Positions 11,368-21,242 are shown, numbered from the stretch's first letter. The stretch: DNA of 41,662 bases from Schizochytrium sp. TIO01 (GCA_004764695.1 CM015709.1:1-41662), one strand, 5' to 3'. Numbers and translations are program-made. Notes: generated by a model from the sequence alone, not told the origin.

Positions 11368-11629
11368 AAGCAACCACTTTCATACGAAAACTAAAAGTAA
11401 TTTTTTTAGAAAAAATAGAAAGTGCTTGATAAATATAAAAATTTTTTATATCTGACCACGAACTAAATGTATGAAGTGAAGATGCTTTAGTTTTATAAAA
11501 AACAAGACTTGCGGATGTCTTAGATTTTTTATTTACATGATGAGATTTGTTAAAAGTGAATACCTTTTTTTGTTTAACAGAAGAAGGTATAGATTTAAAA
11601 CTATAAAGTTGAAAATAACCACGAATCAT
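11368..11629 (-). CDS. rps10: Ribosomal protein S10, short and divergent, incomplete stop
   Basis: Probably the small-subunit head protein S10. The key match is KKVFTFNKSHHVNKKSK against the conserved SPHVNKKSREQFE core. The start is tightly bounded: ATG at 11629 lies 12 nt after trnF, so about 25 N-terminal residues of usual S10 are missing. The coding sequence ends ...GTT GCT T immediately before G1 of trnE, so cleavage and polyadenylation would complete TAA (87 aa). Otherwise the frame runs 29 nt into trnE. rps10 is known from stramenopile mitochondria, which supports the call; the rest of the protein is too divergent to be sure. Confidence 0.65.
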
Positions 11630-11641
11630 AATAAAATAAAT

Positions 11642-11714
11642 TGCTTAAGACTGGATTTGAACCAGTGACACAAAGATTTTCAGTCTTATGCTCTGCCAAC
11701 TGAGCTACTTAAGC
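11642..11714 (-). tRNA. trnF: tRNA-Phe (GAA)
   Basis: Acceptor GCTTAAG/CTTAAGC (perfect), D-arm GCTCAGTTGGCAGAGC, anticodon loop CTGAAAA (anticodon GAA), T-arm CTGG TTCAAAT CCAG, discriminator A. Lies between nad2 and rps10. Confidence 0.95.
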
Positions 11715-11731
11715 GAAAATGGATTTACCAT

Positions 11732-13249
11732 TTAAAAAAGTGAAAGGGCCATACGATGTGCCACCAGCATACAAAAATCAGGTAGCATAAAAAGAATACT
11801 TGATATAAACAAACTAAAAGAAATTAGATAAGCTTCCAATCGACTGAATGTAAAAGTCAAGTTATAATTACTTTGAATGGTTACTGCATTTGAAGAATTA
11901 TCAAAAAAGATCCATTTAATTACACGCAAATAATAAAAACAACTCACGACAGCAAACAATACTATTACAACAGCCAACAAGAATTCATTTTGTTCTACTA
12001 CAGCTATAAAACTAAAAAATTTTGCTCCAAACCCAGACAAAGGAGGAATACCAGCTATCGAAAACAACAAAATACAAAGACTACCTCCAATAAACGGATT
12101 TTGTTTTGCCAAAATTTTAAAATCTACTAGAAATGAACTATTTTTTTCTTTGTGCATAAGGACTACAAAACTCCAAAAACACAATGAAAGAAAACTATAA
12201 ACTAGCAAATAAAAGAACAAACCTACAAGGCCATCAAAACTATGCGCTGACAAAGCGGCTATTATAAAACCTACGTGAGTAACAGAACTGAATGCCAAAA
12301 ATTTCTTTACTTTTTTCTGAGCTAGTGCAGAAAAACTACCAAAAAGCAGTGAAAGAAATGCTACGATAGCAAACAAAACTGTCCAAAATGCTGAGAATTC
12401 AAAGAAAACACCCACGCTAATTCGAACAAGAGACCCAAACAGAGCAATTTTAGGAACTACTGCAAAAAACAAACTTACTGGAGCTACAGAACCTTCATAA
12501 ACTTCGGGTGACCAGAAATGAAAAGGTGCAGCACTAAGTTTAAATAGGAAACTGCACACAATCAAAAAGAAACCAAAATAAGTTACGAAGTAGTTAAATG
12601 AAAAAGTAGCTTCTGAAAAATAAAACAAAAGTGTTTTCAAAATTTCAAAATTCAACGACCCACACATCCCATAAATAAGAGACATACCAAATAGAAGAAT
12701 CCCCGAAGAAAATGCACCCATAATAAAATATTTAACTCCGGCTTCTGTAGAAAAAGCGGATGACCTATTAAAACAGGCTAGTGTATAAAAGATAAGAGAT
12801 TGAAGTTCCAAAAATAGATAAATACCCAAAAAATCAGAGCAAGCAGGCAAACCTATTAGAGAAAAGATACCGAAAAGAATAAGAAAAAAATATTCAAAGG
12901 TAAAAGAAAATTTTGTTATAATATAAGAACGACTGCTCAAAAAACTAAGAAAACTCAAAAACAAAACGATTAGAGAAAGGCTATGTGAATAGAAATCAAA
13001 GTTCAAAAATCCCCAAAAACTAGAATAATTTTGAATAGGAGTGTTAAGTTCAATTATAAATGTAAATGCAATAATTAGAAGAGTTATATTAAAAGCGTAG
13101 TGCTTTATAACAAAATGTTTTTTTTGAGAGTTAATAATAACAGCTTTACTAAAGAAAAACGAAAAGAATGAAAGAAAAAAACATGCGGAAAGTGCCAAAA
13201 AAAGAAGTGGAAATCCCGAAAAAAAATCATGAGTTAGCAATGAAATCAT
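11732..13249 (-). CDS. nad2: NADH dehydrogenase subunit 2
   Basis: Antiporter-like proton-pumping subunit of complex I, 505 aa. Recognised by FLFKLSAAPFHFWSPEVYEG (transmembrane Lys and the HFWxPDVYEG motif), FLAFSSVTHVGFI and SIAGIPPLSGFGAKF. ATG at 13249. It lies 12 nt after rps8 with no tRNA or other visible signal between them, and ends before trnF. Confidence 0.97.
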   Translation of the reverse strand: MISLLTHDFFSGFPLLFLALSACFFLSFFSFFFSKAVIINSQKKHFVIKHYAFNITLLIIAFTFIIELNTPIQNYSSFWGFLNFDFYSHSLSLIVLFLSFLSFLSSRSYIITKFSFTFEYFFLILFGIFSLIGLPACSDFLGIYLFLELQSLIFYTLACFNRSSAFSTEAGVKYFIMGAFSSGILLFGMSLIYGMCGSLNFEILKTLLFYFSEATFSFNYFVTYFGFFLIVCSFLFKLSAAPFHFWSPEVYEGSVAPVSLFFAVVPKIALFGSLVRISVGVFFEFSAFWTVLFAIVAFLSLLFGSFSALAQKKVKKFLAFSSVTHVGFIIAALSAHSFDGLVGLFFYLLVYSFLSLCFWSFVVLMHKEKNSSFLVDFKILAKQNPFIGGSLCILLFSIAGIPPLSGFGAKFFSFIAVVEQNEFLLAVVIVLFAVVSCFYYLRVIKWIFFDNSSNAVTIQSNYNLTFTFSRLEAYLISFSLFISSILFMLPDFCMLVAHRMALSLF

Positions 13250-13261
13250 AAGAATAGAAAA

Positions 13262-13636
13262 TTAGATAGTGGCGGCAAGCAATTTACCTCCTTTTAGATT
13301 TGAAAAACTTTTTGAATAATGAACCAATGAACCTTTTGAAGTAGAGATAAACAACGAACAAAGTCCACTATGCGCCCACAAATTTTTAGTAGATACGTAA
13401 ACATCTTTTTTATTGTGTGAAAAAAGAATAAATTTTTTACCTTTCAAAAGACTATTATTTTTGAAAAGAAAAACTTTAATATTACGACCAGAAAATTGAA
13501 AAGCTTTAATAAAACCTTCTTTATAAAGCAAAGAAATAAATTGAAGATTTTGTTTAGAATTAGGAACTTGCACAACACTTGCATTTTGTTGAATTCCTAT
13601 ATTCAAAGAAGAGATAAGCCTTTGAAAATTTATCAT
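13262..13636 (-). CDS. rps8: Ribosomal protein S8
   Basis: Small-subunit assembly protein, 124 aa. N-terminal NFQRLISSLNIGIQQN matches the S8 start; LLYKEGFIKAFQF and the C-terminal STSKGSLVHYSKSFSNLKGG fit the KEGFI and STSKGI..GGE regions. It is displaced from the usual rps14-rps8-rpl6 order and sits after rps4 instead. A tRNA-like element without an anticodon arm separates it from rps4. Confidence 0.88.
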   Translation of the reverse strand: MINFQRLISSLNIGIQQNASVVQVPNSKQNLQFISLLYKEGFIKAFQFSGRNIKVFLFKNNSLLKGKKFILFSHNKKDVYVSTKNLWAHSGLCSLFISTSKGSLVHYSKSFSNLKGGKLLAATI

Positions 13637-13649
13637 AAAATATATTTAA

Positions 13650-13694
13650 ACGAGGAAAAGGACTTGAACCTTTTTAATTAACCGAAACCCCCGT
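13650..13694 (-). ncRNA. tRNA-like element B (no anticodon arm) between rps4 and rps8
   Basis: A 45-nt tRNA-like fold. Acceptor ACGGGGG pairs over 7 bp with TCCTCGT (two G-U pairs). A 14-nt D-like loop containing GG (TTTCGGTTAATTAA) follows, then a T-arm AAAGG TTCAAGT CCTTT. There is no room for an anticodon arm. It fills most of the rps4-rps8 spacer, where other junctions have a tRNA. It resembles plant mitochondrial t-elements, which mark processing sites. Function is inferred, not shown. I looked for a normal tRNA with a 5' arm further upstream and found no matching acceptor strand. Confidence 0.6.
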
Positions 13695-13704
13695 AAACAC
13701 GTAG

Positions 13705-14202
13705 TTAGTAACAAACTACAAAACTGCGTGTACTAAAACTGATTTCCAAATTTTGGGGAATAATAGCTTGCAAAGCTACATTTTGATTTACGGTAGTAAA
13801 AAATGAACCATTAATAGTGATATTTCCCTGAATATGAACAAGATCTCCCGCTGACAAAATGAAATTTGGATTTTTTTGAACAATTCCATTTACGACTACT
13901 TTACTAGAACAAACAGCATGACGAGCTGCCAATAGTGAAGGATAGAAACGAGAACTCCAAATAAGAAAATCAAGCTTAAGTGGACTTGGAGAAGATGAAC
14001 CATAAGTGTACTTAACTTGTTTGCGCTGATTAAAAACATCTTTTTTAATTGCGTGCAAACGTACAAATGAAGAAACCCTATTTTTTTGAGCTTGTTTCAA
14101 AATGGAAACCCAAGTATTTTGCGGCTTACAACAATGAGCAACAAATTTTTGAGAATAGATAGGATTTATTTTTAGTTTTTTTAGTTGTTTAAACTTAAGC
14201 AT
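13705..14202 (-). CDS. rps4: Ribosomal protein S4
   Basis: Small-subunit primary binder, 165 aa from ATG at 14202 (MLKFKQLKKLKINP). This start lies 1 nt after the rps2 stop; a longer frame would overlap rps2. The S4 RNA-binding domain is clear: LDFLIWSSRFYPSLLAARHA followed by VCSSKVVVNGIVQKNPNFIL and SAGDLVHIQ. It is shorter than bacterial S4 (about 205 aa). A hairpin, GTAGTT/AACTAC with a 7-nt loop, covers its stop codon. Confidence 0.9.
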   Translation of the reverse strand: MLKFKQLKKLKINPIYSQKFVAHCCKPQNTWVSILKQAQKNRVSSFVRLHAIKKDVFNQRKQVKYTYGSSSPSPLKLDFLIWSSRFYPSLLAARHAVCSSKVVVNGIVQKNPNFILSAGDLVHIQGNITINGSFFTTVNQNVALQAIIPQNLEISFSTRSFVVCY

Positions 14203-14203
14203 T

Positions 14204-15214
14204 TTATTTTTTAAAAGATGTAAAAAAAAGAAATATAGAAAACCAAAGAGCTTTAATTTGACGAGGATCACAAAAAATAACGTAAGGCAAATAAAAAGAA
14301 TATTTCTTTAGAGAACTTTCGTTAGAAAAACAGATTACAGGAATCCCCTTTTTATTTGCTTCCAAAATAGCGACAAGATTTTTTTTAAAGCCCATAACGA
14401 TCAAAATATCAGGATAAAAAGATCGAGAATTTTTTTGAGAATTGGATAGAGTACCAGGAACCCATTTACTCAAAAAAGTAACGGATTCATTTTTAAACAT
14501 ATAAAAGAAGCGTGCTATTGATTTTGAATTCCCTACAATACAAAAAGAAACTTGACTTTTACGCAGATTGGTAATAAAGTAGAAAACTTTCATAAACGCT
14601 TGAGTTTGCTTAGAATAAAGCAAACCATACTTTGACAAAATAGAAGAAAAAAAGATTATTTTAACAGATTTCATAATAATAAATAATTTAGAACGTTTAC
14701 CTTCTTTTAGAGGCAACACAGAAACTTTGCTTATTATAAAACAACCCTTACCTTTATAAGGATCAGTTTGTTTTTGTTGGCAAATAAAAGAAACGAATTC
14801 TTTTAGAAGACTATAATTTATAGAATAGAAAAAAGCTTTAGTTTGGTCTTTACTAATTTCCACAACAATACCTTTAGGAATAGTAAACAAAACAGGGTGA
14901 CTAAGCCCAATGTTAATTTGGAAAGTATTTTGAGAAATTAGAGAACATTTGTAACCTACCCCTACTATAGAAAATTTTTCAGAAAAAACTTTATTAGATA
15001 TGAAAGAGATAATTTTAGATTGTAGGGACTTAAATTTAGTCAAAAATGAACGTTTCGAACACACAAATTGGATAGACGATGTTTCGTTAAATACCTGAAA
15101 AAAGAACTCTTTTTTAAACGCAAAGCTTTTATTATTAAATGAATCTGTAATAATATAAAAAGATTGATTTTCAGAGAAAGAGAATCCATCTTTTATAACC
15201 ACTGTAAAATACAT
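14204..15214 (-). CDS. rpl6-rps2: Fused ribosomal proteins L6 and S2 in one frame
   Basis: One uninterrupted 336-codon frame carries two ribosomal proteins. Residues 1-180 are L6: FSIVGVGYKCSL and the C-terminal QQKQTDPYKGKGCFI are typical. From about Met181 (ATG at 14674) the sequence is S2: KWVPGTLSNSQ matches the W..GTLTN motif, then FYPDILIVMGFKKNLVAILE and ANKKGIPVICF match the PD..iv....n..Ai.EA...gIPvI segment. No stop codon separates them. Either a fused protein is made and perhaps cleaved, or S2 starts internally at 14674. The S2 part (156 aa) is short. Order rpl6-rps2-rps4 is continuous with rps4 1 nt downstream. Confidence 0.85.
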   Translation of the reverse strand: MYFTVVIKDGFSFSENQSFYIITDSFNNKSFAFKKEFFFQVFNETSSIQFVCSKRSFLTKFKSLQSKIISFISNKVFSEKFSIVGVGYKCSLISQNTFQINIGLSHPVLFTIPKGIVVEISKDQTKAFFYSINYSLLKEFVSFICQQKQTDPYKGKGCFIISKVSVLPLKEGKRSKLFIIMKSVKIIFFSSILSKYGLLYSKQTQAFMKVFYFITNLRKSQVSFCIVGNSKSIARFFYMFKNESVTFLSKWVPGTLSNSQKNSRSFYPDILIVMGFKKNLVAILEANKKGIPVICFSNESSLKKYSFYLPYVIFCDPRQIKALWFSIFLFFTSFKK

Positions 15215-15228
15215 GATAAAAAGTTAAT

Positions 15229-15302
15229 GGCGGGAAGAAGGATTTGAACCTACGACATCTTGCACCACAAGCAAGCGTACTAACCACTGTACTATACCCA
15301 CC
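15229..15302 (-). tRNA. trnH: tRNA-His (GTG)
   Basis: Anticodon stem CTTGC/GCAAG with loop TTGTGGT (anticodon GTG). The extra 5' G (position -1) pairs with C73, the His identity mark, and is encoded in the DNA. T-loop TTCAAAT. The acceptor and T-stem each have one T-T mismatch. Confidence 0.92.
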
Positions 15303-15318
15303 TACATACAAAATGCTG

Positions 15319-15390
15319 CTGGGATAACAGGATTCGAACCTATATCTTTTAGTACCAAAAACTAAAGCTTTACCTTTAAGCTATATCCCA
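15319..15390 (-). tRNA. trnQ: tRNA-Gln (TTG)
   Basis: Acceptor TGGGATA/TATCCCA (perfect, with weak first pair as in many tRNA-Gln), anticodon stem TTAGT/ACTAA with loop TTTTGGT (anticodon TTG), T-loop TTCGAAT, discriminator G. Confidence 0.94.
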
Positions 15391-15406
15391 ACAATATAAA
15401 ACAAAA

Positions 15407-15493
15407 CGGAGAAGACTGGATTCGAACCAGCGACAAGTTTTAACCTGTAAACGTTTAGCAAACGTTCGCAATCGACCTCTCTGCCACTTCTCC
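15407..15493 (-). tRNA. trnS(gcu): tRNA-Ser (GCT)
   Basis: Class II tRNA with a long variable arm. Acceptor GGAGAAG/CTTCTCC, anticodon stem AACGT/ACGTT with loop TTGCTAA (anticodon GCT), T-arm CTGG TTCGAAT CCAG, discriminator G. First tRNA downstream of rrnS. Confidence 0.94.
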
Positions 15494-15535
15494 AAACTTT
15501 TTTTGATTCCCTGAGTAGTATTTAAAAAAGTAAAA

Positions 15536-15564
15536 GTATAAAGTTTCCGAATGTTTCTTTATAC
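15536..15564 (-). other. Hairpin between rrnS and trnS(gcu)
   Basis: Perfect 8-bp inverted repeat GTATAAAG/CTTTATAC with a 13-nt loop, in the roughly 100-nt spacer downstream of the rrnS 3' end. It could be an rRNA 3'-processing or attenuation signal; no T-run typical of a bacterial terminator follows directly. The rest of the spacer shows nothing recognisable. Confidence 0.4.
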
Positions 15565-15592
15565 AAAGATATTATAATTAAAATTTATTTAT

Positions 15593-16915
15593 AAATTCAG
15601 CCGCAAGTTCACTTACGGCTACCTTGTTACGACTTTATTACAGTCAGCTGCGTTATACTATAGGCTAAAACCATTTCATACAACGAAACCTCCCATAACA
15701 TGACGGGCGGTATGTACAAAGCTAGGTAAAAAATTTCACCGTGGCGTGCTGATCCACGATTACTGGCAACTCCAACTTCATAAAAGTGAGTTTCAACTTT
15801 TAATCCGAACTACGGTAATGGTTAAAAGGATTGCTTTAAATTTCTTTATTGCTTCTTTTTGAATTTACCATTGTAGCACGTTTACAGCCCAAAGCATAAG
15901 GGTCATGAAGATTTGTCTTAGTCTTAAATTTCAAACTGATTATCTCAGCTGATTTAAAGATGAAAAAACATCTTTAAAAAAAGGTTTCGCTCGTTTAAGG
16001 ACTAAACCATACATTTCAAAACACGAGCTGAAGACAACCATGCAACACCTGTTAAAAAGATTCCTGTCAAGCTTTGGTAAGATTACTCGCGTATTGTCGA
16101 ATTAAGTAACATGCTCCGCTGCCTATACTAGCTCCCGTCAATTCTTTTGGATTTCACCGTTGCCGGGGTACTCTCCAGGCAGTTTATTTAGCGTTAGCTT
16201 ATTTAGTGAAAATCTCCGAAGAGTAATTTCACTAAACAATAAACATCGTTTACGGCGCAGACTACAAGGGTCTCTAATCCTTTTTGCTACCTGCGCTTTC
16301 GTTTCTCAGTGTCAGGTTTTCGTAGAAAATTGTCTTCACAAAAAAGTCCTTTTGATATCAACCGATTTTACCCGTACTTCAAAAATTCTATTTTCTTCTC
16401 AGAACCTCTAGATATAACGTATTATTTCAAAATTAAAGTTTAATTAAAATTTAGAAAATAACAAAAATAACCACCTACAAACGTTTTACGCCTAATGTAT
16501 AGATAACGTAAGCCCTTCACGTATTACCGCGACTGCTGGCACGCATATTGGTCAGGACTAAGAAATAAGTTTATATCATTATTTAAACTTATTACTAAAC
16601 TTTACAACAAAATTGCCTTCTTCATTTTGTGAAATTGCTAGGTCAAGCTTTCGCTCATTGCCTAAGATTCTTCACTGCTGCCTCTACGTAGAGTATGGCC
16701 CTTTTTTCAGTGCCATTGTGGCGGATCTTTCTTTCGAAACCGCTTAAAGTCATAGGCTAGGTCAGTCTATTAAACGACCTACTACCTTGCTTTCCGAAAA
16801 GCTTCTCTTTTTCAAGATAAATACTTAACAAACTCACCCGTACGCTTTTCAACTCGCATGTGTAAAACATTTCACTAACGTTCATCCTAAGCCAAGATCA
16901 AACTTACATAAAAAT
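15593..16915 (-). rRNA. rrnS: Small-subunit (16S-like) ribosomal RNA
   Basis: About 1.32 kb. The 5' end carries GTTTGATCTTGGCTTAGGAT (start of SSU rRNA) near 16905. The plus strand shows the complement of the 1392 region (GACGGGCGGTATGTACAAA) at 15702, and the 3' end has AAGTCGTAACAAGGTAGCCG. The 530-loop and 900-region complements are also visible (for example CCGCGACTGCTGGCACG near 16526). Ends are set by homology and are accurate to perhaps 10-20 nt. Transcribed after rrnL, with only a short AT-rich spacer between them. Confidence 0.95.
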
Positions 16916-16964
16916 ATTAAATAGTATTTAATAAATACTAAAAAAATGTAAACTATATAATAAA

Positions 16965-19430
16965 ATAAAAAATAAAATTAGTATCACTAAGCTAAAAACA
17001 CACGTGACCTATCAAAGAGATGTTCTTTCACTTTGTTTAGAAAGATAACAAAAAGATTTCTTGCTTTAGATGCTTTCAGCAATTATTCTGAACTATCGTT
17101 ACTACCCTGCGATGCCATTAGACAACAGGTTCATAAGAGGATAGTGCTTAACGGTCCTCTCGTACTAGTTAAACATTTTGTTTACTTTCAATAAATTCTA
17201 AAAGATAGGGACCAAACTGCTTCACAGCGTTCTAAACCCAACTCACGTAACGCTTTAATCGGCGAACAGCCAAACCCTTGAAACCGGCTTCAGCTTCAGG
17301 TTGCGTTGAGTCGACATCGAGGTGCCAAACGTTCTTTTAGATATGAGCTCTTGAAGAACATTAGCCTGTTATCCCCGGAGTACTTTTTATTCGTTAAGCG
17401 ATGTCTTGTCCATTAAAAAACACCGGATCACTACGGCCGGCTTTTAAACCCCTGTGCGAGATGTACCTCTTACAGTCAAGCAAGTTTTTATTGCCGTTAC
17501 ACTGCTTACTTTTTTAAAGTATAACTTGCCTTTGCACTCCTTTGTTACTTTTTAAAAGGAATCCGCCCCAGATAAACTGCCTTCCTTATACGGTCTTTTA
17601 TTAAAAAAATGAGTCTAGGTAGACTAAAGAGTGGACTTTCACTTATGTAATTAAACTACCACTTCCAGTGTACAATAGAAAACCTTGAACAATATAAAGA
17701 TACAGTAAAAGTTCACGGGGTCTTTCCGTCTTTTTAGAATACGCTCGCTTCTTCACGAGCAAATAAATTTCACAGAGATTATTTAAGAGACAGTGAAACA
17801 GTCATTACTCCATTCATGCGGGATCATAATTAGTGACCAATGAATTTCGCTACCTTAGGACAGTCAGAGTTACTGCCGCCGTTTACTGGTTCTTAGTTTT
17901 ATAGCAAATACTATAAAAGTTAAAATAACAGCACCGGGCAGGAGTCAGTCCTTATACTACCACTTACGTGTTTGCAAAGACCTGTGTTTTTAGTAAACAG
18001 TTGCTATTTCCGTTTTTTTGCAACTTTCTCTTTAATCAAGAAAGCGCCTCTTCTCCCGAAGTTACGAGGCCAATTTGCCGAGTTCCTTTTAAATAAATAT
18101 CTCTACGTCTTAGCATAACTATGCTACCTCACCTGTGTCGGTTTAAGTACGGTAAACCTTATATAATTTTCTAGATTACTTTTTTTCATTAGATATATAA
18201 AACCCATCATAATAACTTTTCAGCTAATTAATTAGGGACCGAATAACCCTAAACTGAACAACATTTGTTTAGGAAACCTGGAGGATTCAGACGACACTCA
18301 TTCACAGAGTGTTTTCCGTTACTCATACTGAAATAATCAAATTGATAAACACACACATTTTACAACGTATGCTAACTTATACAAAAAGCTTTGCTACCCA
18401 GAGCTTTTAAGCTCTGTTTCCGCTTCGGCTGTTTTTTTAGTCTCCTACATTTTCAGAACCTATACCCTTAGTTAATGAGCTACTACGCTTTCTTTCAATG
18501 ATGGCTGCTTCCAAGCCTACATATTAACTGTCATTGGATATAAACTCTTTTTGCACTTAAAAAACATTAAAGGCCTTAGCGATAAATCTGGGCTGTTTCC
18601 CTCTCAACAAAAGACCTTATCGCCTATTGTTTGTTTATTAAATATTCTTAAAAAAGGTATTCGTAGTTTGCAAAGAGTTAGTAAGTGACACCCCCTTCCC
18701 TAAACAGAGCTCTACCCCCTTTTTTAGTATTTAACACTCTACCTAAATAGATTTCGCAAAGAACCAGCTATTTCCAAGTTTGATTAGCCTTTCACTCCTA
18801 TTCACAAATCATCCCAATCTTTTGCAACAGATACGGGTTCAGCCGAATGCAAATATACATCCGCTAGTTCATAAATAGATCACTTGGTTTCGGGTATAAT
18901 AAAAGTAACATAATATTGAATTTTTGCTTTCACGTACGCCTACATGTCTCCACTTAAGCTGGGCTACTTTTATTAACTCTTCAGTTCGTAATACAAAAAG
19001 CACGCTATAATAGCTTTAAACTACTCTAGCATAAAAAGCAGTTTGATTTCACTCTTTCCTTTACAGTACTTGTGCGCTATCGGTTAATGTTAAGTTAAGC
19101 TTTAGAAGATGGTTCTCCTATTTTCAGTAAAGATAACATGTCTCAACTTACTAATGTATAAGAAATTTTTACAAAATACAGGACTTAAATACCTTCTATG
19201 GTTTTAAAATTTTTTGCAAAAAATCCTTAAGCTTAAATTGATTTCGCTCGCCACTACTTTCAACTCCTTGTTTAATTTTTTAACTTGCTACTAAGATGTT
19301 TCAATTCGCAAGGTTATAAATAAAATAAATTAATGGTTTTCCTAGAGGAATCTAACCGAAATAGGTTAGCTTATCGCATATAAAAACGCCTCTATATTAA
19401 CATTACCTAGAGATCCTTCAAATGCCATAA
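16965..19430 (-). rRNA. rrnL: Large-subunit (23S-like) ribosomal RNA
   Basis: About 2.47 kb, continuous, no intron. Visible landmarks on the minus strand: domain I GAATTGAAACATCTTAGTAG and AGTAGTGGCGAGCGAAA near the 5' end, peptidyl-transferase region sequences in the middle, and the sarcin-ricin loop AGTACGAGAGGACC at about 17152-17165. The 3' end follows TTGATAGGTCACGTGTGT and an AGCTTAGTGATACTAAT helix strand. The 5' end near 19420-19430 directly follows trnG. End positions are approximate. No separate 5S rRNA gene was recognised. Confidence 0.95.
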
Positions 19431-19435
19431 ATAAA

Positions 19436-19507
19436 AACGGATGAAGGGACTTGAACCCTCATAATTAGCTTGGAAGGCTAAAGTGTTAACCTTTACACCA
19501 CATCCGC
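19436..19507 (-). tRNA. trnG: tRNA-Gly (TCC)
   Basis: Acceptor GCGGATG/CATCCGT, D-stem GTGT/ACAC, anticodon stem TTAGC/GCTAA with loop CTTCCAA (anticodon TCC), T-loop TTCAAGT. Its first 22 nt also encode the last codons and stop of nad7 in the available frame. Confidence 0.93.
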
Positions 19508-20715
19508 AAAGCTGACCTAAATAAACGATCAACTTCTCCAAAAACAATATCTTGAGTACCAATAATGGTAACTACATCAGCAATTAGATGTCCTTTTGCT
19601 ATTATGTCTAGCCCTTGCAAATGAGCAAATCCGGGCGCTTTTATTTTACAACGATAAGGTTTTGAAGATCCGTCAGAAACAAGAAATACACCGAATTCTC
19701 CTTTAGGGGCTTCAGTCGCTATATAAATTTCACCTGCGGGAACTGAAAAACCTTCAGAGAAGTATTTAAAGTGTTGAATAGTAGCTTCCATAGAATGTTT
19801 CAATTCTTTACGAGAAGGGGCAGACACTTTGTGGTCTACTTTAACAGAACCTTGTGGAAGATTATTCAAACACTGAACGATGATTGACAAAGATTCTCGC
19901 ATCTCAGCTACTCGAACAAGGTAACGGTCATAGCAATCTCCGTTTGTACCTACAGGAACCGAAAAATCGAGTTCATCATAGATTTCATAAGGAGTGTTTT
20001 TACGCAAATCCCAACAAACTCCGCTACCTCGAAGCATAACACCACTAAACCCCCAAGAAGCAGCATCTTTTATGGTAACAACTCCCACATCAACTAGACG
20101 TTGTTTCCAAATACGGTTTTCGGTTAGCAACTCTTCAAATTCATCTAGACGAACCCGAAAAGCTTCACAAAAACTATAAATATCTGCTGACAAGCCTATA
20201 GGAATGTCGTAAGCAACCCCTCCGGGACGTACATAAGCAGCGTGCATTCGAGCACCAGAAACACGCTCATAAAACTCTATAAGTTTTTCCCGTTCTTCGA
20301 ATCCCCAAAAAAAAGCGGTCATAGCCCCAACGTCAAGCGCGTGGCAACTAATAAATAGCAAATGATTCAATAGACGAGTGATTTCCAAAAAGATAACCCT
20401 AATATACATAGAACGTTTAGGTACTTGAATATTCATCAATGATTCAACTGCTATAGAATAAGTGTGTTCTTGGGCCATCATAGAAACATAGTCCAGCCTA
20501 TCGAAATAAGGCAATGCTTGCATATAATTCTTATGTTCAACCAATTTTTCAGTACCTCGATGCAAAAGACCAATGTGAGGATCTGCACGAAGAACATTTT
20601 CTCCTTGCAAGTCCAAAACAAGACGCAAAACCCCGTGAGCAGCGGGATGTTGAGGACCAAAGTTTAGAGTAAAATTCTTTAGCTCTTTATTTATTTTTCG
20701 TTTTGTAAGTGCCAT
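19486..20715 (-). CDS. nad7: NADH dehydrogenase subunit 7 (49 kDa)
   Basis: Peripheral-arm subunit at the quinone site (NuoD), 409 aa. N-terminal [38 protein letters not shown] and the C-terminal [10 protein letters not shown] are hallmarks. The family usually ends at GEVDR; here about 12 extra residues follow and the stop (TAA, 19486-19488) lies 22 nt inside trnG. Cutting at trnG would leave a transcript ending in TT, with no stop. The mature end therefore needs checking. ATG at 20715; upstream lies tRNA-like element C. Confidence 0.95.
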   Translation of the reverse strand: MALTKRKINKELKNFTLNFGPQHPAAHGVLRLVLDLQGENVLRADPHIGLLHRGTEKLVEHKNYMQALPYFDRLDYVSMMAQEHTYSIAVESLMNIQVPKRSMYIRVIFLEITRLLNHLLFISCHALDVGAMTAFFWGFEEREKLIEFYERVSGARMHAAYVRPGGVAYDIPIGLSADIYSFCEAFRVRLDEFEELLTENRIWKQRLVDVGVVTIKDAASWGFSGVMLRGSGVCWDLRKNTPYEIYDELDFSVPVGTNGDCYDRYLVRVAEMRESLSIIVQCLNNLPQGSVKVDHKVSAPSRKELKHSMEATIQHFKYFSEGFSVPAGEIYIATEAPKGEFGVFLVSDGSSKPYRCKIKAPGFAHLQGLDIIAKGHLIADVVTIIGTQDIVFGEVDRLFRSALRMWCKG

Positions 20716-20729
20716 AATAAATTCAGTAA

Positions 20730-20779
20730 AGTGGCAAAGGGAATTGAACCCCTATTTATATAATACTACGAGTACCACT
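20730..20779 (-). ncRNA. tRNA-like element C (no anticodon arm) between rpl16 and nad7
   Basis: A 50-nt fold. Acceptor AGTGGTA pairs with TGCCACT over 7 bp (one G-U), a 19-nt D-like stretch CTCGTAGTATTATATAAAT follows, then T-arm AGGGG TTCAATT CCCTT. There is no anticodon arm. The middle resembles that of the repeat-borne element (CTTTGGTATATGTATATAAA). It fills the only spacer between the ribosomal-protein cluster and nad7, a junction without a tRNA. Position and structure suggest an RNA-processing signal. Confidence 0.6.
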
Positions 20780-20798
20780 AAGAGGGTAAAAATAACAC

Positions 20799-21242
20799 TT
20801 AATATAAGAATGAGGCTGGAAAATTACGTTTTACAACTTTTACTGAACAGGGAAATTTTTTAGATATAGAATTAAAAGCATCTACTACGATAGTTTCAGA
20901 AACCCCAGAAATAGAAAAGATAACAGAACCAGGAGACACTTTAGCTTTCCAAATGGAGATAGCACCCTTACCTTTACCCATTCGAGCACCAATACTTTTA
21001 GACGTAAAAGGTTTATCAGGAAATACGTGCAAACGAAGAATTCCTTTACGAACTAGCTTTTTCTTGATTAGCTTAATAGCTACGCTAAGATGATTATTCG
21101 TAACGTAACAAGATTCAGTTGAAATCAAAGTAAAAGAAGGCAAATTTGTAGCAAGTAGATCTTGAATACCCGGTGAAGAACACTTAAGACGACCTCGCTG
21201 ATACTTTGCAAATTTTATACGTTTAGGACGAAGTGAACACAT
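20799..21242 (-). CDS. rpl16: Ribosomal protein L16
   Basis: Large-subunit protein near the A-site tRNA, 147 aa. Begins with the usual PKRIKFAKYQRGR region; later LRLHVFPDKPFTSKSIGARM then GKGKGAISIWKAKVSPGSVI fit the conserved MGKGKG...W...V..G.I motif. ATG at 21242 lies 5 nt after the rps3 stop, keeping the bacterial S10-operon order rpl2-rps19-rps3-rpl16. Confidence 0.95.
   Translation of the reverse strand: MCSLRPKRIKFAKYQRGRLKCSSPGIQDLLATNLPSFTLISTESCYVTNNHLSVAIKLIKKKLVRKGILRLHVFPDKPFTSKSIGARMGKGKGAISIWKAKVSPGSVIFSISGVSETIVVDAFNSISKKFPCSVKVVKRNFPASFLY

Noticed and set aside
13640-13720. A normal tRNA with a 5' half inside rps4, using the hairpin at the rps4 stop as anticodon arm
   Set aside because: The loop lacks T33, and no upstream sequence pairs with the 3' acceptor TCCTCGT except the immediate ACGGGGG.
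16160-16411. Open frame inside rrnS
   Set aside because: It is on the opposite strand of conserved SSU rRNA sequence and has no protein signature.
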